From: Acidovorax soli
GTDB lineage: Bacteria; Pseudomonadota; Gammaproteobacteria; Burkholderiales; Burkholderiaceae_C
Direction: 5' to 3'
Length of the DNA: 39,090 bases
NCBI RefSeq assembly: GCF_014207955.1
Contig: NZ_JACHLK010000030.1
Span: 1-39,090 of the forward strand
Below are positions 14,871-22,632 of this stretch, piece by piece. The position numbers and the translations under genes are program-made. The notes below the pieces were generated by a model. The model was not told the origin of the DNA. It was given only the letters and a program-made list of their open reading frames with translations, and searched no databases. Position 1 is the first letter of the stretch, and every line of letters begins with the position of its first letter.

Positions 14871-17822
14871 TCAGGCCCCGGCCTGCGCCACCTGCGCCGC
14901 AATGCGTGGCAGCGCACTGGCTGGTGCCGGGCGCCCGAACAGGTAGCCCTGGTAATGCAGGCAGCCCACGCTGGCCAGCAAGTCACGCTGCTCCGGGGTT
15001 TCCACGCCTTCGGCGATGACGCCCAGGTCCAGGCTGTGGGCCAGGTTGACGATGGTGCGGGCGATGGCCGCATCGTTGGGGTCGGAGAGCAGGTCGCGCA
15101 CAAAGCTCTGGTCGATCTTGAGCTGGTCCAGCGGCAGGCGCTTGAGGTAGCTGAGCGATGAGTAGCCCGTGCCAAAGTCGTCGAGCGAAAAGCGCACGCC
15201 CAGGGCGCGCAGCGAGCCCATGCGGCGGATGATGTCCTCCACGTCGTCGAGCAGCAGCGACTCCGTGAGCTCCAGCTTCAGCCGCAGCGGGTTGGCGCCT
15301 GTGCTGTGCAGGACTTCCACCACCTCCTCCACGAAGTGTGGGTGGCGGAACTGCAGCGCGCTCACGTTCACGGCCACCGTCCAGTGCGCCGTGGCTGCAT
15401 CGCGCCCCCATTCCACCAGTTGCAGGCAAGCGGCCCGCAGAATCCACGCACCGAGCGGCACGATCAGGCCACAAGCCTCGGCCACGGGCACGAACTCGGC
15501 GGGCGAGACCAGCCCGCGCTCGGGGTGCTCCCAGCGCAGCAACGCCTCGGCGCCCACCATGCCCTGGTCCCGGCTGATCTGGGGCTGGTAGTGCAGCAGG
15601 AACTGGCCCTCGCGCAGCGCTTCGCGCAAACCCGCCTCCAGCGCGGTGCGCGCCGTGACGGCAGCCTGAGTGCGCGGGTCGAAGAAGCGCAGCGTGTTGC
15701 GCCCCGACCCCTTGGCCTGGTACATGGCCATGTCGCCACGCTTGAGCAGTTCGTCCACCGTGGTGTGCGGATCGGCATACAGGGTGACGCCGATGCTGCA
15801 GGAGCTGTGGTGGGCATGTCCGCCGAGCTGGTAGCTCTGGGCCAGGGCCTGCAGCACCTTGCGGCCCACGATCTCGGCCTGGTTGGCGGCCTCGTGCGGC
15901 AAGGCGCTCAGGCCTTCGAGCAGCAGCACGAACTCGTCGCCCCCCAGGCGCGCCACCGTGTCGCCATTGCGCACGCAACCGCCCAGGCGCGCAGCCACCT
16001 GGCGCAGCAGCTCGTCGCCGATTTCGTGGCCCTGGGTGTCGTTGAGGTCCTTGAAGTTGTCCATGTCCACGAACAGCAGCGCGCCGCCGGTGCCCGTGCG
16101 CGCGCTGGCGGCCAGGCTGTGCTGCAGGCGGTCGGCCATCAGGCGGCGGTTGGGCAGGCCCGTGAGCGGGTCGTAGAAGGCCAGCAGGCGGATCTCCTCC
16201 TCGGCGGCCTTGCGGCTGGAGATATCGGTCAGCGTGCCCACATAGTGCGTGATGGCGCCCTGCGCCGAGCGCACGGCGGTGATGGTGATCCAGGCCGGGT
16301 AGACCTCGCCATCCTTGCGCCGGTTCCAGACCTCGCCCTGCCAGGAACCCACCGCCAGCAGGGTCTCGTGCATGGTGCGGTAGAAGGTCTGGTCATGCCG
16401 GCCCGACTGCAGCAGCGCCGGGGTCTTGCCCACCAGCTCCTCGACCGTGTAGCCGGAAAGCCGCGCATAGGAGGTGTTGGCCTGCAGGATGCGCTGGTCG
16501 GGCCCGGTGACCACCATGCCCTCGAACGACTCGAACACGATGGCCGCGATCTGCAGCGACTCTTCCACCCCCTGGTGCTCCGTGATGTCGGTGGAGATGC
16601 CGCACAGGGCGTAGATGCTGCCGTCATCGCGGCGCAGCGGCATCTTCACCGACAGGTAGGTGCGCACCGAGCCATCGTGCAGGGTGTTGACCTCCTCCAC
16701 CTCGATGCGCTCGCCCTGCTCCAGCACCAGCCGGTCGTTGGCAACGAGCTGGCGCACCGTCGCCGCGTCGAAAAGCGCACTGTCGTCGCCGCCGACCAGG
16801 CCCCGCGCCGGATGCGGCTGCAACGACAGCATGTGCTGGTTGACGTACTGGTAGCGGTGCTCCGCGTCCTTGATGTAGATGAAGGCGCCCACACTGTCGA
16901 GGATGGTGCGGAACTTGTGCTCGCTGGCCCGCAGGTGCCGGGTGTGGTGGCGCAGCGCCACGATGGCGAGCGCTACCAGCGCGCCTGCCAGCAGCAAGGC
17001 ACCCGCAGCCCATACCGCGGGATGCCGGAGGACACCGCCCGCGGGCGGCTGGGCCACCCAGCGGCGCATCACCTGGGCGTAGGAGGCGTCCACGCCGTCG
17101 TGCCACTGGGCGGCCCGCTTGTCGATGGCGGCCAGCAGCTCCGCGTTGCGGCCCTTGCCGGCCGCGACGTAAAGCCCGCCAGGCTGGAGCACGACCCCCG
17201 AGTCCACCAACCCCTGGCCTTTGGCATGCGAGCCCCCGAACAGGTGGTTGGAAATGGCGGCCTCGGCGTTGCTGCTGCCCACGGCACTGAAGGCCTGGCC
17301 GGGCGAGTCCACCTCCACCACCATGACCTGCAGCCCATAGCGGCGCGTCAGGGCAATGAAGTGGTCCCTTTGCTCGGTACCGCGCTGCACCGCCACGCGT
17401 TTGCCATCGAGGTCCAGCACCGAGCGGATGGACGAGGACGGTCGCAGGTACACCTGGGACCAGGTGTCCACGAGGGATTCCGAGGTGAAATCGAATTGGG
17501 CCTCGCTGGCCTGGGCGCGCGGCGCATCGGGCAGCAGGTCCAGGCGGCCGGCGCGCAATTCATCCAGGCAGGCACGCAGATCGCACGGCACGTAGCGCAG
17601 GGACCAGCGCTCACGCTCGGCAACCAGGTTGAGCAGGTCCACGAAAATACCCGCGGGCCGGCCGTGCTGGTTCATGAACACCGTGGGCTCGTTGGCATAG
17701 ACGCCCACCCGCACCTCGCGCACGGGCGCGGCCGCATTGCTGCACAGCGGCAGCAGGCTCCACAAGGCGCCGACCAACCAGGCCGGCCAGCGGCGAAGCC
17801 ACCGCATGGTGCGCGAACTCAC
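14871..17822 (-). CDS. Membrane sensor with SBP_bac_3, two PAS, GGDEF and EAL domains
   Basis: A 983-residue cyclic-di-GMP enzyme of the inner membrane. A signal or anchor segment (about 12-31) precedes a periplasmic solute-binding domain like bacterial family 3 (36-265: VRVGVYANEPTVFM, GIFVDLLNLVAE). One transmembrane helix follows (about 277-291). PAS domains lie at about 303-425 and 430-545. The diguanylate cyclase domain (550-715) has intact GGDEF at 627-631 and an inhibitory I-site RxxD at 618-621. The EAL domain (735-980) has GAEALLRW at 767, DDFGTGYSSL, KIDQSFV and AEGVET. Both active sites look complete, so it may make or break cyclic-di-GMP depending on ligand. The start is GTG 17822 or ATG 17807. 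It is divergent from a PilZ protein. Confidence 0.92.
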   Translation of the reverse strand: MSSRTMRWLRRWPAWLVGALWSLLPLCSNAAAPVREVRVGVYANEPTVFMNQHGRPAGIFVDLLNLVAERERWSLRYVPCDLRACLDELRAGRLDLLPDAPRAQASEAQFDFTSESLVDTWSQVYLRPSSSIRSVLDLDGKRVAVQRGTEQRDHFIALTRRYGLQVMVVEVDSPGQAFSAVGSSNAEAAISNHLFGGSHAKGQGLVDSGVVLQPGGLYVAAGKGRNAELLAAIDKRAAQWHDGVDASYAQVMRRWVAQPPAGGVLRHPAVWAAGALLLAGALVALAIVALRHHTRHLRASEHKFRTILDSVGAFIYIKDAEHRYQYVNQHMLSLQPHPARGLVGGDDSALFDAATVRQLVANDRLVLEQGERIEVEEVNTLHDGSVRTYLSVKMPLRRDDGSIYALCGISTDITEHQGVEESLQIAAIVFESFEGMVVTGPDQRILQANTSYARLSGYTVEELVGKTPALLQSGRHDQTFYRTMHETLLAVGSWQGEVWNRRKDGEVYPAWITITAVRSAQGAITHYVGTLTDISSRKAAEEEIRLLAFYDPLTGLPNRRLMADRLQHSLAASARTGTGGALLFVDMDNFKDLNDTQGHEIGDELLRQVAARLGGCVRNGDTVARLGGDEFVLLLEGLSALPHEAANQAEIVGRKVLQALAQSYQLGGHAHHSSCSIGVTLYADPHTTVDELLKRGDMAMYQAKGSGRNTLRFFDPRTQAAVTARTALEAGLREALREGQFLLHYQPQISRDQGMVGAEALLRWEHPERGLVSPAEFVPVAEACGLIVPLGAWILRAACLQLVEWGRDAATAHWTVAVNVSALQFRHPHFVEEVVEVLHSTGANPLRLKLELTESLLLDDVEDIIRRMGSLRALGVRFSLDDFGTGYSSLSYLKRLPLDQLKIDQSFVRDLLSDPNDAAIARTIVNLAHSLDLGVIAEGVETPEQRDLLASVGCLHYQGYLFGRPAPASALPRIAAQVAQAGA

Positions 17823-17857
17823 GATCAGGAATCCCCACAGTGGCTGATTAAGGCGTC

Positions 17858-17887
17858 ATGTTAACCAAAGGTTGCTAAAACTTCCAA
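17858..17887 (-). promoter_or_regulatory. Putative sigma-70 promoter of the GGDEF-EAL gene
   Basis: On the minus strand TTGGAA (17887-17882) and TAACAT (17863-17858) are 18 bp apart in a markedly AT-rich stretch about 40 bases before the start codon. The assignment rests on motif similarity only. Confidence 0.45.
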
Positions 17888-17900
17888 AAGTTACAAAATC

Positions 17901-17917
17901 CCGAGCAGACTGCTCGG
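17901..17917. promoter_or_regulatory. Perfect 17-bp palindrome between GGDEF-EAL and PilZ genes
   Basis: CCGAGCAG-A-CTGCTCGG is a perfect inverted repeat with 8-bp arms. It lies just upstream of the predicted -35 of the GGDEF-EAL gene and about 90 bases before the PilZ start. It could be an operator shared by the divergent pair. It does not match LexA or FNR sites. Confidence 0.4.
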
Positions 17918-18005
17918 CGCCACGGAAAACCGCAGGCCGCGCACAAGCCCGGGTTCTCCGTGGGGATGGACTCGGTTAGCATGCAGCAAACCCCTGGAGA
18001 CAGCC

Positions 18006-18374
18006 ATGCCCCACGAACGCCGCCACTACGTCCGTGTCCACTTCGATGCCCCGGCACTGCTCACCCTGGCCAGCAACGCCTTCAGCGTGCATGTGCAGGA
18101 TCTGTCGCTCAAGGGGGCGCTGGTCTCGCTGCCGGCCCAGGCCAACGTACAGGCGGGCATGCTGTGCCAGCTGACCATTCCGCTGCACGACACGGGCAAC
18201 CACATCGGCATGTCGTGCGAGGTGGCGCATGTCGAGGGACTGCACACCGGCCTGCTGTACCTGTCCATCGACCTGGACAGCGTGACCCATCTGCGCCGCC
18301 TGATCGAGCTGCAACTGGGCGACCCGGCCCTGCTGGAGCGTGATCTGGCCGAGCTGACCCACACAGCGCACTGA
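18006..18374 (+). CDS. Single-domain PilZ protein, cyclic-di-GMP-binding type
   Basis: A 122-residue cytoplasmic PilZ domain. The cyclic-di-GMP-binding signatures are both present: RxxxR as Arg6-Arg10 in RRHYVRV and DxSxxG as Asp32-Gly37 in QDLSLKGALV. It is therefore likely to be a direct effector, unlike the pilus-type PilZ at 34877. GGAG lies six bases before ATG 18006. It is divergent from the large GGDEF-EAL gene, which could supply its ligand locally. The output partner is unknown. Confidence 0.88.
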   Translation: MPHERRHYVRVHFDAPALLTLASNAFSVHVQDLSLKGALVSLPAQANVQAGMLCQLTIPLHDTGNHIGMSCEVAHVEGLHTGLLYLSIDLDSVTHLRRLIELQLGDPALLERDLAELTHTAH

Positions 18375-18382
18375 ATTGAAAA

Positions 18383-18540
18383 ACACCCCTTGAGTCGCTT
18401 CGCGCCTTCCCCCTCTCTCGACTCGCTGCGCGACTCGGGAGGGGGACGCCCCCGGTGCGGCGGGGCGGCCCTTGCACGGGGGCACTGGCTTGGGCCGCGC
18501 CAGTTTCATCCGCCGCCCAGCGTGCTGCGGCCAAGCCGCC
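18383..18540 (+). repeat. GC-rich intergenic repeat (copy 3 of the CCCCCTGAG family)
   Basis: The sequence opens CACCCCTTGAGTCGCTTCGC and then forms a long hairpin, with CCCCCT and a CGACTCG arm matched by CGACTCGGGAGGGGG. GACGCCCCCGGTG, GGGCGGCCCTTGCA and GGCACTGGCTTGGGCCGCGC follow. The blocks and order match 10684-10800. It separates the convergent PilZ and acyl-CoA ligase genes and may end both transcripts. Confidence 0.72.
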
Positions 18541-18546
18541 CGGGTC

Positions 18547-20238
18547 TCAGGCGGGCTCAGCTTCCTGCAGCGCACGCCACATGACCTTGCCGCTGCCGCT
18601 CTTGGGCAGGGCGCTCACGAACTGCACGATGCGCGGCACCTTGTAGACGGCCATGTTGTCGCGGCACCAGTCGATGACCTGCTGTTCGGTCGTGTCCTGG
18701 TGCGAGGGGCGCAGCACCACGACGGCCTTGACGGTCTCGCCACGGTAGCTGTCGCGCGCGGCGATGATGCAGGCCTCCTGGATCGCGGGGTGGCGGAACA
18801 TCAGCGCCTCCACCTCGGCCGGCCAGACCTTGAAGCCGCTGGCATTGATCATGCGTTTCAGGCGGTCGGTCAGGAAGAAGTAGCCGTCCTCATCCATGCG
18901 CCCCAGGTCGCCCGAACGGAAGAAGCGCTTGCCCTCGAATTCGATGAAGGCGCTGGCCGTGGCATCGGGTCGCTTCCAATAGCCCTCGAACACTTCGGGG
19001 CCGTGCATGATGATCTCGCCCTGCTCGCCCACGGGCACCTCTTGCAGCGTGTCGGGATCGACCACGCGCGCATCCGTACCCACGAAGGGGATGCCCAGGC
19101 ACTGCTGCTTGGGATGGTCGGGCGGGTTCGAGTGCGAGGGTGCAGCCGTCTCCGTGAGGCCGTAGCCCTCCGAGTAGCGCAGTCCGTACTGCTCCAGCAG
19201 GCGCTGGGCCACGGCCTGTGGCATGGCCGCCCCGCCACCGCCGATGTAGACCAGGCTCGACAGGTCGTAGCTGGCGAAGTTCGGGCTGTTCAGCAGGTCG
19301 ATGACCATGGTGGGGATATTGGTCCAGTTGCTCACCTTGTAGCGCGAGATCAGGCGCCCGGCCAGGTCGCGGTCCCAGCGCGGCATGACCACCAGCGTGG
19401 CCCCGGTGTAGATGGCCGCATGCATCACACTGACCATGCCCGTGATGTGGAACATGGGCACCACGGCCAGGGTGACATTGTCGACCGAGCCCGTGCCCCA
19501 CAGCGCGCTGGCCACGGCGTTGTGCATGATGCTCTTGTGCAGATGCATGCATCCCTTGGGCAGGCCCGTGGTGCCGCTGGTGTAGGGCAGCAGCGCCAGG
19601 TCGGTGGGCCCCACCACCAGTGCAGGGGGCGCGTCGCTGCAGGCCAGCGCGTCGTCCCAGGCGTGCACCGCACCGCCCTCCAGGGCGGGCAGGGGGTGCC
19701 GCGTGCACAGCCATTCGCGCCAGGCCTCGGGCGGGGCGTCCGCGCCCTGCACGCCCGCATCGAAGGCATCGGTGAACTGCGTCACCACCAGGTGCGCCAG
19801 GCGCTCGCCCGGGGCCAGCGCATTGCTGGCCTTGGCCAGTTCGGGCGCCAGGTCGGCCGTGGTGAACGCCACCTTGGTATCGGGGTCGGTGATGTAGTGC
19901 TTGAGCTCCTCGGCCCGGTTCATGGGGTTGACCGGCACCACCACGGCATTGGCGCGCAGGATGGCAAAGTGCGCCATCACCAGTTGCGGGCAGTTCTGCA
20001 TGCACAGCACCACGCGGTCGCCACGCTGTACACCCAGCTGCGCCAGCCGTGCGGCCAGACGCTCGGCCCCTTGCGCCAGGGCCCGGTAGCTCAGTTGGCG
20101 GCCAAAGAACACCAGGGCCGTCTTGTCCGGGTAGCGCCAGGCATTGACGGCCAGGTTGTCCCACAGCGAGGTGGCAGGCAGGGTGATCGAATGGGGCAGC
20201 CGGCGGGGCCAGAAAGCGTAGTGGGGGCGTGTGGACAT
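18547..20238 (-). CDS. AMP-forming acyl-CoA synthetase (long-chain fatty acid-CoA ligase type)
   Basis: Activates a carboxylic acid to its acyl-CoA through an acyl-adenylate, using ATP. The 563-residue protein has the AMP-binding P-loop YTSGTTGLPKGC, the A5 block GYGLTETA, the A7 block RSGDLGRMDEDGYF, the hinge DRLKRMINASGFKVWP and the A10 lysine block PKSGSGKVMWR. The N-terminus is of the medium/long-chain ligase kind. The substrate cannot be fixed from sequence. It is a single gene, convergent with PilZ and divergent from the metalloprotease. A TAGGCT -10-like element lies about 45 bases upstream on the minus strand. bktB, 7 kb away, could act downstream of it in beta-oxidation. Confidence 0.9.
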   Translation of the reverse strand: MSTRPHYAFWPRRLPHSITLPATSLWDNLAVNAWRYPDKTALVFFGRQLSYRALAQGAERLAARLAQLGVQRGDRVVLCMQNCPQLVMAHFAILRANAVVVPVNPMNRAEELKHYITDPDTKVAFTTADLAPELAKASNALAPGERLAHLVVTQFTDAFDAGVQGADAPPEAWREWLCTRHPLPALEGGAVHAWDDALACSDAPPALVVGPTDLALLPYTSGTTGLPKGCMHLHKSIMHNAVASALWGTGSVDNVTLAVVPMFHITGMVSVMHAAIYTGATLVVMPRWDRDLAGRLISRYKVSNWTNIPTMVIDLLNSPNFASYDLSSLVYIGGGGAAMPQAVAQRLLEQYGLRYSEGYGLTETAAPSHSNPPDHPKQQCLGIPFVGTDARVVDPDTLQEVPVGEQGEIIMHGPEVFEGYWKRPDATASAFIEFEGKRFFRSGDLGRMDEDGYFFLTDRLKRMINASGFKVWPAEVEALMFRHPAIQEACIIAARDSYRGETVKAVVVLRPSHQDTTEQQVIDWCRDNMAVYKVPRIVQFVSALPKSGSGKVMWRALQEAEPA

Positions 20239-20605
20239 GGAGGGATGCCAGGGGCTGGAGGAATGCTGGAGCCCCGCAGCCTAGATGCGACACTGCCGCA
20301 TGGCATTGGGGATGCCACTTAGGCGGGGTCGCGCAGGTGACGCTGCCGTGCAAGGGGCCCCGCTTCCACGGCAATGGAACGAACAGATATGGTGACATTG
20401 TGTTTTTCGTCACAGCGCGGCGGCCACCCCGGTGATAAATTCTGTTTCGTGCATTGCAGATGCTGGGATATATCTGGGCCCTGCAACTGCGGCCCGAGGG
20501 CAGCACCGCCGGGCACAAACGCCACTTTGGCGTGGCATGACCCAGCAAGCAGGCTTGCCAACTGCCAGCAGCCACCATCCAACCGCCGAGAAATCCGATA
20601 CCACC
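20239..20605. other. Non-coding divergent promoter region
   Basis: No gene is supported in this 367-base gap between the acyl-CoA ligase and metalloprotease starts. It contains an AT-rich island (about 20385-20480) with a TATATC run and a loose GTGAC/GTCAC inverted repeat (20392-20396 with 20409-20413). The metalloprotease promoter probably lies in this island. Confidence 0.6.
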
Positions 20606-21982
20606 ATGGCCACCGTTTCCGATCTCCAAAACATCCGTTTCTCGGGCAACTACAAGGCCGACTCCCTGCTGGAAAATCCGGCCCCGTGGAACTTCTTCCC
20701 CGATGGCCGCAAGGTGCTGTACTACACCTTCGATGTGGGCACGGGCAGCGTGGCCGACCAGGACTCGACCACTGCCCTCACTTCCTTCAACACCTCGCAG
20801 ATGCAGGCAGCGCGCCAGATCATGGCCTATGCCAGCCAGGTCACCGGCATCACCTTCACCGAGGTCGGCAGCTCGTCCCAGGCCGACATCCACTTCGCCG
20901 CCACCAACCTGCAGGGCCGCACCACGGCGGGCCTGAACTCCTCGTTCTACAGCTACAACTACACGGGAGCCGCGCAGACGCTGACGATGCTCAACGCCGA
21001 GTCGGTCGTCTACCTGGACAACGTGGAGTTCGCGAGCGTCAACAACACGCTCACGGCTGGCGGCCTCGGCTACGAAGTGCTGCTGCACGAGGTGGGCCAC
21101 GCCCTGGGCCTGGCGCACCCTTTCGACTCCCCACGCCCCCTGCCCACCTCCGAGGACAACACCAACAACACGGTGATGTCCTATACCGAGGCAGGCCCGT
21201 ACAAGAGCACGTTCCAGGCCTATGACCTGCTGGCGCTGGACTGGATCTATGGCCGCGACGGCCTGGGCGGCACCTACGGGTTCAACTCGACCAATGGCCC
21301 GACGCTGACCTTCCCGACCACACCCACGACACCCACCACCCCGACGACACCGACCACCCCAACCACCCCGACAACGCCCACCGGCACCGCCGGCGCAGAC
21401 ACCTTCACCAGCACCAATGCCAGCGAGACCTTCAACGGGCTGGGCGGCCTGGACACGGTGGTGGTGCGGGGCAACCGCGGCGACTATGCGCTGCAGCCCA
21501 AGAGCGGTGGTGGCTGGACGCTGGGCGATGGGGTCCCCAGCCGCGACGGGGTGGACACCCTGCAGCAGATCGAACGCATCAAGTTCACGGATGGTTTCGT
21601 GGCGCTCGACCTGGACGGTGCCGCAGGCACGGCCGCACGCCTGGTCGGTGCGCTCGTCGGCCCGGCCGGGCTGAACAACCGCGGCGTGGTGGGCATCGTG
21701 CTCAAGGCGGTGGACGCCGGCTCGACCCCCTTGCAGGTCGCACAATTCGGCATCAATGCACTGCTGGGTGCCTCGGCCACGCCGGAGCAGGTGGTGAGCA
21801 TGGTCTACGCCAACATTGTCGGTTCCGCCGCCGATGCCAACACGGTCCAGTCGCTGGCAGCCGCCATCAAGTCGGGCGCCTACACCAACGCATCGTTCGC
21901 GGTGGCGGCAGCCAACCTGGACCTGAATGCCGCGCACATCAACTTGGTGGGTCTGAGCAGCCAGGGGCTGGAATACCTCTGA
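20606..21982 (+). CDS. Secreted serralysin-like M10 metalloprotease with DUF4214-like C-terminus
   Basis: A 458-residue zinc protease without an N-terminal signal peptide, as expected for type I secretion. The catalytic domain (about 30-215) has the metzincin motif HEVGHALGLAH at 161-171 (zinc ligands His161, His165, His171; Glu162 general base) and the Met-turn VMSY with Met191. A linker of about eight Thr-Thr-Pro repeats (237-259) follows. GTAGADTFTSTNASETFNGLGG is a degenerate RTX-like turn; full GGxGxDxxx arrays are missing, which is unusual for serralysins. Residues 340-458 resemble DUF4214 and end NLVGLSSQGLEYL, a hydrophobic tail that may be the secretion signal. I set the start at ATG 20606, where homology begins. 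No type I secretion genes are in the window. Confidence 0.85.
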   Translation: MATVSDLQNIRFSGNYKADSLLENPAPWNFFPDGRKVLYYTFDVGTGSVADQDSTTALTSFNTSQMQAARQIMAYASQVTGITFTEVGSSSQADIHFAATNLQGRTTAGLNSSFYSYNYTGAAQTLTMLNAESVVYLDNVEFASVNNTLTAGGLGYEVLLHEVGHALGLAHPFDSPRPLPTSEDNTNNTVMSYTEAGPYKSTFQAYDLLALDWIYGRDGLGGTYGFNSTNGPTLTFPTTPTTPTTPTTPTTPTTPTTPTGTAGADTFTSTNASETFNGLGGLDTVVVRGNRGDYALQPKSGGGWTLGDGVPSRDGVDTLQQIERIKFTDGFVALDLDGAAGTAARLVGALVGPAGLNNRGVVGIVLKAVDAGSTPLQVAQFGINALLGASATPEQVVSMVYANIVGSAADANTVQSLAAAIKSGAYTNASFAVAAANLDLNAAHINLVGLSSQGLEYL

Positions 21983-22304
21983 AGCCCTTCGGCTGCGGCC
22001 TGTCCCAGGCAAGCCGGGCCCGTGGCCCGCAGACCATCCCATCCCTGGCACTGCGCCAGGCACGATAGCGAGGACAAAGCAGTCCAGGCGCCGCAGCGGT
22101 GGCCCAGAGACACATGGGCCACACAGCCCCCCGAGTGTGACGGCGCAAAGTGCACCGAGGCCGTGCACACCCGGCTGGGGGCAGCACCGTGTTGCCGTTG
22201 CCATCCGATGCCGCAGGGATGGTGAAGTCGGTGGCATTGGCCACCCCGCAAGCGATACCAACGCAGAGCAGCGGCATGGATGCGATGCGGATGCACCGCG
22301 CCAC
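21880..22304 (-). pseudogene. Possible decayed or frameshifted small secreted-protein gene
   Basis: From a GTG at 22304 the minus strand encodes a good signal peptide (VARCIRIASMPLLCVGIAC then GVANA) followed by TDFTIPAASDGNGNTVLPP. Around 22172 the codon pattern with GC-rich third positions jumps one frame, into a Cys-rich stretch beginning VCTASVHFAPSHSGGC and running to the stop at 21880. The last 100 bases overlap the end of the metalloprotease gene. I do not recognise the product. A separate short frame from GTG 22429 (VTFTLFSRKSPLALDVLF, signal-like) has a GGGAG site before it. Apart from these, 21983-22520 holds nothing I can support. Confidence 0.25.
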
Positions 22305-22520
22305 CTGGCGGACTGGAAATCCCCTGCAGACTCGATGCCCTCCACTTGGGCGTGGGCGGATGACAGGCAGCTCAGGAAGAGCACATCCAGGGCCAGCGGG
22401 GATTTGCGGGAAAACAGGGTGAATGTCACATTCGCTCCCTCTGATCACCTTCGCAGGAAGCCTCCCCCCTGAAAATGGGCGCGAAGATGCTGGCTGCGCA
22501 AGTGAGCCGCGCACCCGAAG

Positions 22521-22600
22521 GCGCGCCCCACCCAAATGGGATGGGGTGTTGCAGACAGACCGCAAGCGGCGTTGACCGGGTAGCGGGTGGCTTCTAGATT
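22521..22600 (+). promoter_or_regulatory. Promoter and upstream dyad of the first LuxR-type gene
   Basis: The -35 TTGACC (22572-22577) and -10 TAGATT (22595-22600) are 17 bp apart, giving a leader of about 26 bases to ATG 22633. A 31-bp module (22521-22551) containing CCCCACCC and TGGGGTGTTG lies 20 bp upstream. The same module, hexamers and spacing recur before the second LuxR-type gene at 26309-26387. Confidence 0.75.
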
Positions 22601-22632
22601 TGCGCCCTTCCATCCTCTTGTTGTCGCCCACC

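Noticed and set aside
15306..17864. An 852-codon open frame on the plus strand.
   Set aside because: It is the antisense of the GGDEF-EAL gene, whose catalytic motifs are all intact on the minus strand.
20392..20413. GTGAC...GTCAC inverted repeat as a CRP-type site.
   Set aside because: The half-sites are 12 bases apart, whereas CRP needs TGTGA-N6-TCACA; it was kept only as a loose dyad.
21311..21382. Short tandem repeats that might suggest a CRISPR array.
   Set aside because: They are 9-bp units coding the Thr-Thr-Pro linker in frame, with no spacers.
18890..22429. A very long open frame of about 1180 codons on the minus strand.
   Set aside because: It runs antisense to the metalloprotease and out of frame through the acyl-CoA ligase. 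Its sequence is low-complexity Arg/Gly/Ala/His with no domain; GC-rich DNA simply lacks stops there.
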